64,000 nucleotides of DNA from Lacinutrix sp. 5H-3-7-4. GTDB lineage: Bacteria; Bacteroidota; Bacteroidia; Flavobacteriales; Flavobacteriaceae. Positions within the stretch are counted from its first letter, which is position 1; each line of letters starts with the position of its first letter. The stretch is from positions 682,001 to 746,000 of the forward strand of contig NC_015638.1 of NCBI RefSeq assembly GCF_000211855.2, written 5' to 3'. Positions 10,546 to 19,380 of the stretch are shown here, piece after piece. Both the position numbers and the translations under genes were made by a program. A model generated the notes under the pieces. That model ran no database searches. It was given only the letters and a program-made list of their open reading frames with translations, and was not told the DNA's origin.

Positions 10546-12848
10546 TGATTAAAAAACCCACATATAAAACAGCCATAAAACTCAACAGCTTACTTGCTAT
10601 AATTGCATTTATATTTATAGCACAATCCTGTGCTGTAAAAAAATACATTCCAGAAGACGAACTACTATACACAGGTGCTAATATTGAAATAAAAGCAGAT
10701 AGTTTAGTAGAAAATCCCGAAGATTTAAAACCAGTTCTAGAGGCAACTATTAGCCCAGAACCAAACTCTAAATTTTTAGGACTAAGACCCGGTTTGCATT
10801 ATTACTATAAAATGCAACAAGAAAACCCAGGCTTTTTAAACCGTTGGTTATTTAAACAATTTGGAGAAGAACCCGTTTATCAAAGTGATGTAGAATCTTT
10901 TCAAGTAGAAGATGTTTTAGTAAATAAATTAGAAAACAATGGCTTTTTTTATAGCCGTGCAACTTCAAGTTTTACCGAAGACGAAAAAAACAAAGAAGCT
11001 CACATAACCTATTCCGTTACCGTACCAACACCATATAAAATTGAAACTTACCAAGTAGACTCCTTAGCTTCTCCTTTATATGAAGAACTAAAAAGCACCG
11101 CAGAAAACTCTAATTTTAAAAAAGGTATTCGTTTTGATTTAGAAAGTATGAAACTAGAACGACAACGATTAGATGCCACACTTAAAAGCAAAGGCTACTA
11201 TAATTTTAATCCAGACTTTTTAATTTTTGAAGCAGATAGTAATAGGTACGACAATAAGCGTATTGATTTATTTTTAAAACTTAAAAATAATGTTCCCGAA
11301 AAAGCAATTATTCCATATAAGTTAGGTAAAGTAAATATTTATCCAGACTACGAATTGCCTAAAGACTCTAAGGTTTATGACAGTGAACGCTACAATAATA
11401 AAACCTACATACAAGACCCTAAGTTTTTTCGTCCAGATCGTTTAGATCCTTTTATTACATTAAGCGAAGGACAACTTTACAATCCTCAAACCTCAAAAAA
11501 TACAGCAAGAAGACTTTCTACAATTGGCGCTTATAAATTTGTGAATATTCAGTACAAAGAAACAGATTCTATAGCAGATGATGGTATAGGTGTTTTAGAA
11601 ACAAACATTTATTTATCACCATTAAATAAAAGAGCTGTTCGTGCAGAAATTCAAGCAGTAACAAAATCTAATAGTTTTGCTGGTCCTGCATTAATACTAA
11701 CATATAGCAACAGAAATTTGTTTCAAGGTGGAGAAACATTAAACATTAGCACCAAGGCAGCATACGAAACGCAAATTGCAAGTGGCAACCAAGCAGGATT
11801 AAGCAGTTTAGAACTAGGTTTTGAAACCGAACTTATTTTTCCGCGTGTATTATTTCCTATTAAAATTAGCGATAATTATTTTGAGTATTCCATACCTAAA
11901 ACAAAAACATCACTTGGATTCGATTATTTAAACCGAAGCCAATTATATACACTACTATCTGCAAAAGCAAGATTTGGTTACGTTTGGGATGCCAATAAAT
12001 ATGTAACACATGTTATTAACCCTATTTCTACAAACTATACAAAACTCTCTAATACTACAGATGAGTTTCAAACTATTTTAAACGACAATCCTTTTTTAGA
12101 GCGTAGTTTTGACCAAGAATTTATATCTGGACTAACGTATTCTTTTACTTATAACGAGTTAGTTAATAACACTAAAACACATCAAATTTATGCTAACTTT
12201 AATTTTGACGTTGCAGGAAACACTATTAGCCTTTTAGGTAAAGAAAAAGAAACAGGAGAAGCAAAACAGTTTCTTGGTTTAGAGTATGCACAATATGCAA
12301 AAGCAGATGTCGATTTTAGATATCATTTTAATTTTGGTAAAGAACAAAAAATAGCAACTCGCCTATTTGCTGGTTATGGTTTAGCTTATGGAAATTCAGA
12401 TGTATTACCATTTACAAAGCAATACTATTCTGGAGGTCCATACAGTGTAAGAGCTTTTAGAATTCGATCACTTGGCCCAGGTACATATAACGAGTTAGGC
12501 ACAGAAAACGGAACCTTTTTCGACCAAACAGGTAATATAAGATTAGAGGCAAATGTAGAATACCGCTTTCCTATATTTAGTTATTTTAAAGGTGCCGTAT
12601 TTGCCGATGCTGGTAATGTTTGGAATTCTGAAGAAAATCCTGCACTACCAGGAGGAAAAATTTCAAGTAACTTTTTAAGCGAATTAGGAATGGGAGCTGG
12701 CGTAGGTTTACGTGTAGATGTTCAAGGTTTTGTAATTAGGTTTGATTTAGCAGCACCATTTCATGACCCTTCATTAGACGAAAGGGAACGTTTTGACTTT
12801 AAAATTGACGAACCAATATTAAACTTTGCTATTGGGTATCCTTTTTAA
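10545..12848 (+). CDS. tamL: TamL, Omp85-family outer-membrane lipoprotein
   Basis: TamL is the Bacteroidota counterpart of TamA, a lipidated Omp85 barrel that partners TamB in the outer membrane. The 767-residue protein has a lipoprotein signal ending FIAQSC (Cys29). POTRA-like repeats lie in about residues 100-370, and a 16-strand-type barrel fills the C-terminal half, with the late motif GGPYSVRAFRIRSLGPG (the VRGF-type loop) and a terminal Phe. Translation starts at GTG, the G of which is the last base of the tamB stop, so the two are tightly coupled. The next in-frame ATG would lose the signal peptide. Confidence 0.9.
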   Translation: MIKKPTYKTAIKLNSLLAIIAFIFIAQSCAVKKYIPEDELLYTGANIEIKADSLVENPEDLKPVLEATISPEPNSKFLGLRPGLHYYYKMQQENPGFLNRWLFKQFGEEPVYQSDVESFQVEDVLVNKLENNGFFYSRATSSFTEDEKNKEAHITYSVTVPTPYKIETYQVDSLASPLYEELKSTAENSNFKKGIRFDLESMKLERQRLDATLKSKGYYNFNPDFLIFEADSNRYDNKRIDLFLKLKNNVPEKAIIPYKLGKVNIYPDYELPKDSKVYDSERYNNKTYIQDPKFFRPDRLDPFITLSEGQLYNPQTSKNTARRLSTIGAYKFVNIQYKETDSIADDGIGVLETNIYLSPLNKRAVRAEIQAVTKSNSFAGPALILTYSNRNLFQGGETLNISTKAAYETQIASGNQAGLSSLELGFETELIFPRVLFPIKISDNYFEYSIPKTKTSLGFDYLNRSQLYTLLSAKARFGYVWDANKYVTHVINPISTNYTKLSNTTDEFQTILNDNPFLERSFDQEFISGLTYSFTYNELVNNTKTHQIYANFNFDVAGNTISLLGKEKETGEAKQFLGLEYAQYAKADVDFRYHFNFGKEQKIATRLFAGYGLAYGNSDVLPFTKQYYSGGPYSVRAFRIRSLGPGTYNELGTENGTFFDQTGNIRLEANVEYRFPIFSYFKGAVFADAGNVWNSEENPALPGGKISSNFLSELGMGAGVGLRVDVQGFVIRFDLAAPFHDPSLDERERFDFKIDEPILNFAIGYPF

Positions 12849-12983
12849 GGATTATTTAATTTTTTTTTTGTATTTTTTTCAACTATATAAGTAACAAATA
12901 GCATAATAGTTATATTTTATGATTCCTTTAATAAAAAATTAATTTCTATTTTTTACTTTTAACAAATTAAATTTTAGATAAAT

Positions 12984-13208
12984 ATGGAAACCCTACTAGT
13001 TGAAGCTCAAGAATTTGAGGATATGAAAATGAGTCACATGTCTACTAGCGATCGTGTAGAAGCTTCGAGAAAAGCAAAAACAATTATATTAGGTTTGAAC
13101 GAATTTTATAAAAAGACAAAAGATTCTAATATAATGGATGTCATGAAACGAGTAACAGAAAAGAAGAAAAAAATCGAAAAACGCCTTAACGGAAGACCAA
13201 CGGTTTAA
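12984..13208 (+). CDS. Small conserved helical protein, function unknown
   Basis: This 74-residue protein is predicted mainly helical, with an acidic N-terminus and a strongly basic end (repeated Lys-Lys and Arg, ending NGRPTV). It has no cysteine, signal peptide or membrane segment. It looks like the small conserved cytoplasmic proteins found widely in flavobacterial genomes; the basic tail could touch nucleic acid, but that is only a guess. It lies 135 bases after tamL and is closed by a strong terminator at 13232-13276, so it may form its own transcript or end the tam operon. Confidence 0.7.
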   Translation: METLLVEAQEFEDMKMSHMSTSDRVEASRKAKTIILGLNEFYKKTKDSNIMDVMKRVTEKKKKIEKRLNGRPTV

Positions 13209-13231
13209 TAAAATTATAATTTTTTTTATAA

Positions 13232-13276
13232 AATGGATTTAGTTTAGCATCGCTTTATTAAATCCATTATTTTTTT
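13232..13276 (+). terminator. Intrinsic terminator after the 74-residue protein
   Basis: AATGGATTTA at 13232-13241 pairs perfectly with TAAATCCATT at 13259-13268 (10 bp). A run of seven T follows at 13270-13276. It sits 23 bases after the stop at 13208 and just before the next gene at 13285, separating the two transcripts. Confidence 0.8.
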
Positions 13277-13284
13277 AAATTAAT

Positions 13285-13710
13285 ATGAAAGAAAAGAAAA
13301 AACCAGATAATGTAGTTTTTAATCAAAGCACTCAAAAATATGATGCATCTTTAAAACCATATGCAACAAATGTTGGTGCTCCTGCAATAAAAGCAACTGA
13401 GAATATTACCTGGAAAAATAAAAATATTTTAAAAGCTAATAAACAAATAGAAGCTAAATATCTTGAACTACAGGCCGAGTACAAGAAAATGATGGAAGAA
13501 TTAGAGTATAATAACTTAGTTTATAATGCTAAATTTAACTTCGAACCAATTATAGGTAACACCTACCACTTATATAGAGACAAAAAAGAACAAGCCTTTC
13601 TTTCTATAATCCCACCAAACGAATGCAACTTTAATTTTATAGGTAGTTTTTATCTAAATTCTGAGTTAATTTGGAAAAAAACCGATAACAATATTAAAGC
13701 AATAAAATAA
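13285..13710 (+). CDS. DUF2452-family protein
   Basis: This 141-residue protein begins with a polar stretch (PDNVVFNQSTQKYDASLKPYA) and then has a coiled-coil-like helix at about 50-75. The last third is rich in beta-strand and aromatic residues, with GNTYHLYRDK and FLSIIPPNEC. This pattern fits the DUF2452 family, which also has eukaryotic members such as human C1orf50. The function of the family is unknown. No signal peptide is present, so it should be cytoplasmic. It follows a strong terminator and precedes the arsenosugar-type cluster by 90 bases; I see no reason to link it to that cluster. Confidence 0.75.
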   Translation: MKEKKKPDNVVFNQSTQKYDASLKPYATNVGAPAIKATENITWKNKNILKANKQIEAKYLELQAEYKKMMEELEYNNLVYNAKFNFEPIIGNTYHLYRDKKEQAFLSIIPPNECNFNFIGSFYLNSELIWKKTDNNIKAIK

Positions 13711-13800
13711 TTGATAAAATCATTTCTTTAACTGTTAAGAAACCTATTTACTTACGACTATTGTAACTAGAGTTATATCTTAGCATAAATTCAAACTATA

Positions 13801-14136
13801 ATGAGCAAAACATATTACGATCCTGCAGATCTTAGAAAATTTGGAAAAATTAGTGAATGGAACCAGGAATTAGGTGACAAATTCTTTGATTACTATGGAA
13901 AAGTTTTTGAAGAAGGTTCACTAACTGCAAGAGAAAAATCTCTAATAGCATTAGCAGTAGCACATACAGAGCAATGTCCATATTGTATAGACGCTTATAC
14001 AAAAGATGGATTACAACGCGGGATTACAAAAGAAGAAATGATGGAAGCATTACATGTTGGAGCAGCCATAAAAAGTGGAGCTACTTTAGTTCACGGTGTT
14101 CAAATGATGAATAAAGTGAACAAATTAGAAATGTAA
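13801..14136 (+). CDS. AhpD/CMD-like protein of the arsenosugar cluster
   Basis: A 111-residue carboxymuconolactone-decarboxylase (AhpD-like) fold protein. The redox pair is CPYC (Cys59, Cys62) inside AHTEQCPYCIDAY. The classical AhpD proton-relay His after the second Cys is a Tyr here, so simple peroxidase activity is uncertain. Proteins of this subgroup are known to sit beside ArsS and are annotated as arsenosugar-biosynthesis-associated peroxidase-like proteins. The two cysteines could handle an arsenic thiolate or act as a disulfide reductant, which is inference. The next gene, 153 bases downstream on the same strand, is arsS. A short 8-bp hairpin without a T run lies between them at 14143-14162. 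Confidence 0.85.
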   Translation: MSKTYYDPADLRKFGKISEWNQELGDKFFDYYGKVFEEGSLTAREKSLIALAVAHTEQCPYCIDAYTKDGLQRGITKEEMMEALHVGAAIKSGATLVHGVQMMNKVNKLEM

Positions 14137-14259
14137 TTTCTTTATACTTTTCTTAAAGTATAATATATAGACATAGTTAAAATAGAACAGTTATTATTTA
14201 TAACTTAAAATTTTACAACATTTCAAACCCTCAAATTTCTCAAAACTAAACAAAGCAAT

Positions 14260-14269
14260 TTTACGTAAA
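14260..14269. promoter_or_regulatory. Palindrome TTTACGTAAA upstream of arsS
   Basis: A perfect 10-bp palindrome ends 20 bases before the arsS ATG. A related 18-bp palindrome with the same TACG half lies just before the next gene (15369-15386). Both could be sites for a dimeric regulator; no regulator gene is present in this cluster. Confidence 0.3.
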
Positions 14270-14289
14270 CATTACAGTAAAACTTAATA

Positions 14290-15354
14290 ATGGGTAAATT
14301 AAAAACACAATCACTACAAAAAAGGGATAGTGATTTAGCAAATAGTAATAGACAATTAGAAATTTTATCTAATGGTATTTTTGGTAGTGGAGAATTACCA
14401 ACTTTTAAAACTAAAATTGCTGAAACAAACCAATTTCCTTTAAAAGCAAGAAAACTTGAAATCCTACAAATAAATGTTGGTTACATGTGTAATCAAGTTT
14501 GTGAACATTGCCATGTCGATGCAGGACCAGACAGAAAAGAAATAATGACGCGTGAAACCATGCAACAAATTCTTGATGTTATAAAAGTTACAGGCGCGCA
14601 CACTTTAGACTTAACTGGTGGCGCTCCAGAAATGAACCCAAATTTTAGATGGTTTGTTGAAGAAGCTGCAAAAGTTGGCGTTAAAGATTTTATTGTACGC
14701 TCTAACTTAACCATTATTAGAGCCAATAAAAAATATTACGATTTACCAGATTTCTTTAAAAAACACAATATTCATGTTGTATCCTCTATGCCACACTGGA
14801 CCAGAGGAAAAACAGATAAGCAACGTGGCGAAGGTGTTTTTGACATGTCTATTAAAGCCTTGCAAGAATTAAACGATCGTGGATATGGTATGCCAGATAG
14901 CGACTTAAAACTAGATCTAGTTTACAACCCTAATGGCGCCTATTTACCAGGAGATCAAGCAACCATGGAAAAGGACTTTAAAAAAGCATTAATGGAAGAT
15001 TTTGGTATAAGTTTCCACAATTTATTTGCCATAACTAATTTACCAATTTCTCGCTTTTTAGACTATTTAATTGCTAGTGAAAACTACGAAGATTATATGT
15101 ATGCTTTAGTAGAAGCCTATAATCCTACTGCTGTACAAAATGTTATGTGTACAAACACTTTATCTGTAAGTTGGGATGGTTTTTTATTTGACTGTGACTT
15201 TAACCAAATGTTAGACTTACCAGTTAATAGTAAAGCAAAACATATTAGTGAATATAAAGAAGAATTATTAGAAGGCAGAAATATAGTTATATCACAACAT
15301 TGCTACGGTTGTACTGCTGGTGCAGGAAGTAGTTGTCAAGGTGTTGTAGCATAA
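14290..15354 (+). CDS. arsS: Arsenosugar biosynthesis radical SAM protein ArsS
   Basis: ArsS is a radical SAM enzyme that, in characterised relatives, joins the 5'-deoxyadenosyl group of SAM to dimethylarsenite, giving the nucleoside precursor of arsenosugars. The 354-residue protein has the cluster motif CNQVCEHC (Cys67, Cys71, Cys74) with HVDAGPDR after it. The SAM-binding LTGGAPEMNP lies near residues 109-118. The C-terminal DUF3641-type Cys-rich region has CTNTLSVSWDG, FDCDFNQ and the end motif CYGCTAGAGSSCQG. Some relatives carry selenocysteine in this tail, but all positions here are ordinary codons. It leads the plus-strand cluster and is followed after 38 bases by a DUF2064 transferase. 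Confidence 0.92.
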   Translation: MGKLKTQSLQKRDSDLANSNRQLEILSNGIFGSGELPTFKTKIAETNQFPLKARKLEILQINVGYMCNQVCEHCHVDAGPDRKEIMTRETMQQILDVIKVTGAHTLDLTGGAPEMNPNFRWFVEEAAKVGVKDFIVRSNLTIIRANKKYYDLPDFFKKHNIHVVSSMPHWTRGKTDKQRGEGVFDMSIKALQELNDRGYGMPDSDLKLDLVYNPNGAYLPGDQATMEKDFKKALMEDFGISFHNLFAITNLPISRFLDYLIASENYEDYMYALVEAYNPTAVQNVMCTNTLSVSWDGFLFDCDFNQMLDLPVNSKAKHISEYKEELLEGRNIVISQHCYGCTAGAGSSCQGVVA

Positions 15355-15368
15355 ATTAAATCCACTTT

Positions 15369-15386
15369 TTTTCGTAATTACGAAAA
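15369..15386. promoter_or_regulatory. 18-bp perfect palindrome before the first DUF2064 gene
   Basis: TTTTCGTAATTACGAAAA is fully self-complementary and ends six bases before the ATG at 15393, in the short gap after arsS. With no loop it fits a dimer-binding operator better than a hairpin. A related but shorter half, TTTCGTAA, occurs at 26741-26748 before the GT2 gene of the same cluster. Confidence 0.35.
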
Positions 15387-15392
15387 CAATAA

Positions 15393-16082
15393 ATGAGGCA
15401 AAAAACAGCAATATTAATATTTGCAAATTCTGCAAAAGCAGAAGGTTTAAATAAACCTTTTAAAAAGTCTACTGCCTTATTTAACGCTTTAAATTCTCAA
15501 ATTAAAAATAAAGTAAAACAAACCAATTTACCTTATTTTATAATTACAGAAAAAGAGCAAATTGGCGATACTTTTGGATCTCGTTTTACAAACGCCATAC
15601 AATTTGTTTTTAATAAAGGATTCGATAATATTATTACCGTAGGTAATGATACGCCACATTTACAAAAAAAACATATACTAGAAGCTAATAGAAAACTTAA
15701 AAGCAATAATAATAGCTTGGTTTTAGGTCCATCTCAAGATGGTGGTTTCTATTTAATGGCAATAAAAAAATCTTTATTCAATTCTAAAGATTTTTTAAAT
15801 CTACCATGGCAAACTGCTTCGTTAAATAATAGAATATTAAAATTATTAGCGCTTAAAAAAGTTAAAATCTCATTATTAGAGAGTTTAATAGATATTGACT
15901 CTACTAAGGATGCGAGTACTATTTTAAATAGTTTTAGAAATCTGCCTGTATTAATAAAAAATATTTTATTTCAAATTATTGCTTCAGCTAAAACTATAGC
16001 AAATTTTCAGTTTCAATTTTTTAAACTGATAAACACTACATCGTACTATAATAAAGGCTCACCGTTTATATTTTCAACCTAA
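15393..16082 (+). CDS. DUF2064 (TIGR04282-type) transferase, divergent copy
   Basis: This 229-residue protein belongs to the DUF2064 group of nucleotidyl/glycosyl-transferase-like proteins that travel with ArsS. It keeps the core VGNDTPHL (compare GSDxxHL) and GPSQDGGFYLMAI. The N-terminal signature NPxxGxxKTRL, which binds the nucleotide in the family, is replaced by the unrelated NSAKAEGLNKPFKKS. The last 50 residues form an extra hydrophobic and basic tail. The second, canonical copy is at 23575-24186. This copy may have a different substrate, or act as a partner rather than a catalyst. It lies between arsS and the susC gene. Confidence 0.8.
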   Translation: MRQKTAILIFANSAKAEGLNKPFKKSTALFNALNSQIKNKVKQTNLPYFIITEKEQIGDTFGSRFTNAIQFVFNKGFDNIITVGNDTPHLQKKHILEANRKLKSNNNSLVLGPSQDGGFYLMAIKKSLFNSKDFLNLPWQTASLNNRILKLLALKKVKISLLESLIDIDSTKDASTILNSFRNLPVLIKNILFQIIASAKTIANFQFQFFKLINTTSYYNKGSPFIFST

Positions 16083-16145
16083 AAAATAAGAAACATTACC
16101 AAAACTGTTTCTAAACAAACTAATTTGAATATATAAACTAATTAA

Positions 16146-19100
16146 ATGAAACACATTTACATATGTGCGTTGCTACTAATTTCAAGTTTTAGCTTTGCAC
16201 AAACTACAATTACAGGTACTGTTACCAGTGCTAATGATGGAGAAACTCTACCATTTGTAAATATTATTACAGCAAACAATCAAGGAACAATCACTAACGA
16301 AGATGGAAAATATTCTATTATAGTTGACGATAATACAAACTTAATTCAATTCTCTTTTTTAGGTTATAAAACACAAGTTATACCTATTGAAAACAAAACA
16401 ATAATTAATGTTGAACTTGAAGAAGATGCTTCGGCATTAGACGAAGTTGTTATTACAGCATTAGGTCTAGAACGCGAAAGAAAAGAATTAGGTTATGTTG
16501 TACAATCACTAAAATCTGAAGGTATAAATGAAGTTAAATCTGTTAATTTTTTAGATAATTTAGCAGGAAAACTAGCTGGTGTAACTGTTTCGCAAGGCGC
16601 TACAGGTGTTGGTTCATCTTCTAAAATTACAATTCGTGGTGAAGCTTCATTTTCTAACAACAATCCATTATTTGTTGTAGATGGTATACCTATAAATAAC
16701 AATACTGTATTTAATTTTACTAACGAAGCGGCTGCAGGTTTTCAAGAAATAGATTTTGGAAATGGTGCTATGGAAGTTAATGCAGACGATATTAAAGAAG
16801 TTTCGGTTTTAAAAGGGCCAAGTGCTGCCGCACTTTATGGCACAAGAGCTTCAAATGGTGTAATTGTTATTACTACTAAAGATGGTAAAAAAACTAAAGG
16901 TTTAGGTATTAGCATAAACTCTTCTGTTTTTATAGACACCGCATTTAGACTACCAGATTTTCAAAATTCTTATGGTCAAGGTAACTCTGGTATGTTTGAG
17001 TTTGTAGATGGTCTTGGAGGAGGCACAAATGATAACATTAGTTATTCTTGGGGACCAAGATTAGATGCAGGAATATCTGTAAATCAATTTGATAGCCCTG
17101 TATATTTAGAGAATGGAAATATTATTCGTGGTGGAGACACTTCACTTTATAATAATCCTGCTTTAATTAGACCTACAGAATTAAAATCGCACCCAGATAA
17201 CCTTAAAGATTTTTACGAAACTGGTGTTACTACAATTAATAATATTGCTATTGCAAATGGTTTTGAAAATGGAGATTATAGATTGTCTTTTACCGATTTA
17301 AGAAGCGAATCTATAATTCCGGGTGTTAATTTAGATAGACAAACTGTTGCTGTAAAATTAAATTTTCAACCTACAGAAAAAACAACCTTTTCATCATCTA
17401 TTGCTTATACTAATTCAAGTAGTGATAATAGACCTTCAAATGGTTATGGTAGTGAAAACGTAAACTACTCTCTTGTTGCTTGGGGACCGCGAAGCTTAAA
17501 TATTAATAACCTGAAAAATTATTGGCAACCTGGACTAGAAAATGTACAACAATACTCGTTTAACTATACTTTTTTCGATAATCCTTACTTTATTTTATAC
17601 GAAAACAGAAACGCTTTTAATCGTGATCGTGTATTTGGAAACATTGCTTTAAAGCACAATTTTACTAATAATTTAAGCTTACAAGTAAGAACTGGCATGG
17701 ACTACTCTAGTGAAAAAAGAGAACTGCGTCGTGCTTTTTCAAGTAACCGCTTTAAAAATGGTGCTTACGCAGAGCATGATGTTAACTACAGAGAGGTTAA
17801 CACAGACTTTTTACTAAATTATAATACACTGTTTGGCGATTTTAAAATAGATGTTTCTTTAGGTGGTAACCGTTTAGACCAAACAGCATCTACAAAACAA
17901 ACACAAACTGTTAATTTAGCACAACCAGGTATATTTAGTTTAAATAATGCCGCATCACCAATAGAAGTATTTCAATACAAATCTAAAAAACGTATAAATT
18001 CATTTTACGGTATTGCTAAATTTGGCTACAAAGATTATTTGTTTCTAGATATCACTGGCCGTAACGATTGGTCGAGTGCTTTAGCCACTCCTTTTTCAGT
18101 AAACAACACCTCTTTCTTTTATCCTTCAGCTTCAGCAAGTTTTATTTTATCTAATGTAACCATGTTACCAGAAAGCATTTCATTTGCAAAACTAAGAGCG
18201 AGTGTTGCTCAAGTTGGTAACGATACTGGCGCTTACCAAACTTCTGGTGCATTTGTATCACAAACGCCGTTTAATAGTGAGCCAACATTTAGCGACCAAG
18301 ACTTTATTCCTAACTCAAATTTAAAACCAGAAAGCACAACGTCTTATGAATTTGGTGCAGATTTACGCTTTTTAAACGATAGGTTTAGAATTGACTTCAC
18401 ATATTATAATGCAATTACTAAAGATCAAATAATTTCTTTACCAATTCCTATTTCTTCTGGTTATGCTCAACAAGTTGTAAATGGTGGTAAAGTAACCTCT
18501 AAAGGTGTAGAAATTATTGCCGGATTAACACCTATTAAAAGCAATAACTTCACTTGGAATACAACGTTTAATTTCGCTACAAATACAGCTACTATTACAG
18601 AGTTACCTCAGGCAGATGGCCGTTTAACTTTAGCTTATAGCAGGATTTACGATTCTCAAAACCAAACCGTTTGGTTTCAAGTTGAAGAAGGCGGACGTAT
18701 TGGTGATTTTTATGGTACAGGTTATTTAAAAAATGAAAATGGAGATTTTATAATAGATGATAACGGAAACTATATTGCAGATAACAAATTACAAAAACTA
18801 GGTAATTACAACCCAGATTTTACCTTAGGATGGAATAACGATTTTAAATATAAAAATTGGACCGCTAGCTTTTTATTCGATTGGAGACAAGGCGGCGAAT
18901 TAGTTTCTAGAACAAGTGCTTTAGGTAATGTTGGCGGCCAATTAGCCGAAACCGAATACAGACCCGAAGAAGGTATTATTGCGCAAGGTGTTACCCAAAC
19001 CGGAGAACCTAATACTATCGCTATTTCTGCCGAAAGTTATTACAGACAATTTTACGATAGAAATCATGAAGAAAATAATGTATATGATGCTTCATACTTA

Positions 19101-19340
19101 AAATTACGTCAATTTTCAATTGGTTATGGCTTTAAATTAAAAGATGGCTTTTTAGGTTTAAAAGAAGGTGGCACTATCGATTTATCTTTAATAGGAAGAA
19201 ACCTTTTTGTAATTACAGAGAACCCACATTTTGATCCAGAACAATTAGCAGTACAAGGCACTGGTTTTGTAAGCGGTGTTGAAGACATGAGTTATGCATC
19301 TTCTCGTAGTTTTGGATTAAAAGCTAGTTTAAATTTTTAA
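16146..19340 (+). CDS. SusC/RagA-type TonB-dependent outer-membrane receptor
   Basis: SusC proteins are outer-membrane barrels that, capped by a SusD lipoprotein, take up oligomers or other large solutes using TonB energy. This 1064-residue protein has a signal peptide cut near residue 19 and a carboxypeptidase-regulatory-like beta domain at about 20-100. The plug domain covers about 100-230 (DEVVITALGLERERK, then PLFVVDGIPINN), followed by a barrel ending in Phe. It is directly followed by susD and a sodium symporter. No sigma/anti-sigma pair, HTCS or SusR regulator is near. Its place inside the arsenosugar-type cluster is unusual, and the substrate cannot be read from sequence. Confidence 0.93.
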   Translation: MKHIYICALLLISSFSFAQTTITGTVTSANDGETLPFVNIITANNQGTITNEDGKYSIIVDDNTNLIQFSFLGYKTQVIPIENKTIINVELEEDASALDEVVITALGLERERKELGYVVQSLKSEGINEVKSVNFLDNLAGKLAGVTVSQGATGVGSSSKITIRGEASFSNNNPLFVVDGIPINNNTVFNFTNEAAAGFQEIDFGNGAMEVNADDIKEVSVLKGPSAAALYGTRASNGVIVITTKDGKKTKGLGISINSSVFIDTAFRLPDFQNSYGQGNSGMFEFVDGLGGGTNDNISYSWGPRLDAGISVNQFDSPVYLENGNIIRGGDTSLYNNPALIRPTELKSHPDNLKDFYETGVTTINNIAIANGFENGDYRLSFTDLRSESIIPGVNLDRQTVAVKLNFQPTEKTTFSSSIAYTNSSSDNRPSNGYGSENVNYSLVAWGPRSLNINNLKNYWQPGLENVQQYSFNYTFFDNPYFILYENRNAFNRDRVFGNIALKHNFTNNLSLQVRTGMDYSSEKRELRRAFSSNRFKNGAYAEHDVNYREVNTDFLLNYNTLFGDFKIDVSLGGNRLDQTASTKQTQTVNLAQPGIFSLNNAASPIEVFQYKSKKRINSFYGIAKFGYKDYLFLDITGRNDWSSALATPFSVNNTSFFYPSASASFILSNVTMLPESISFAKLRASVAQVGNDTGAYQTSGAFVSQTPFNSEPTFSDQDFIPNSNLKPESTTSYEFGADLRFLNDRFRIDFTYYNAITKDQIISLPIPISSGYAQQVVNGGKVTSKGVEIIAGLTPIKSNNFTWNTTFNFATNTATITELPQADGRLTLAYSRIYDSQNQTVWFQVEEGGRIGDFYGTGYLKNENGDFIIDDNGNYIADNKLQKLGNYNPDFTLGWNNDFKYKNWTASFLFDWRQGGELVSRTSALGNVGGQLAETEYRPEEGIIAQGVTQTGEPNTIAISAESYYRQFYDRNHEENNVYDASYLKLRQFSIGYGFKLKDGFLGLKEGGTIDLSLIGRNLFVITENPHFDPEQLAVQGTGFVSGVEDMSYASSRSFGLKASLNF

Positions 19341-19380
19341 AATAATTTTCGGGTAAAACAAAAAACTAAAATTCATAATA

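Noticed and set aside
14290-15354. Selenocysteine in the ArsS tail
   Set aside because: The frame has no internal TGA, and all tail positions are Cys codons ending in TAA.
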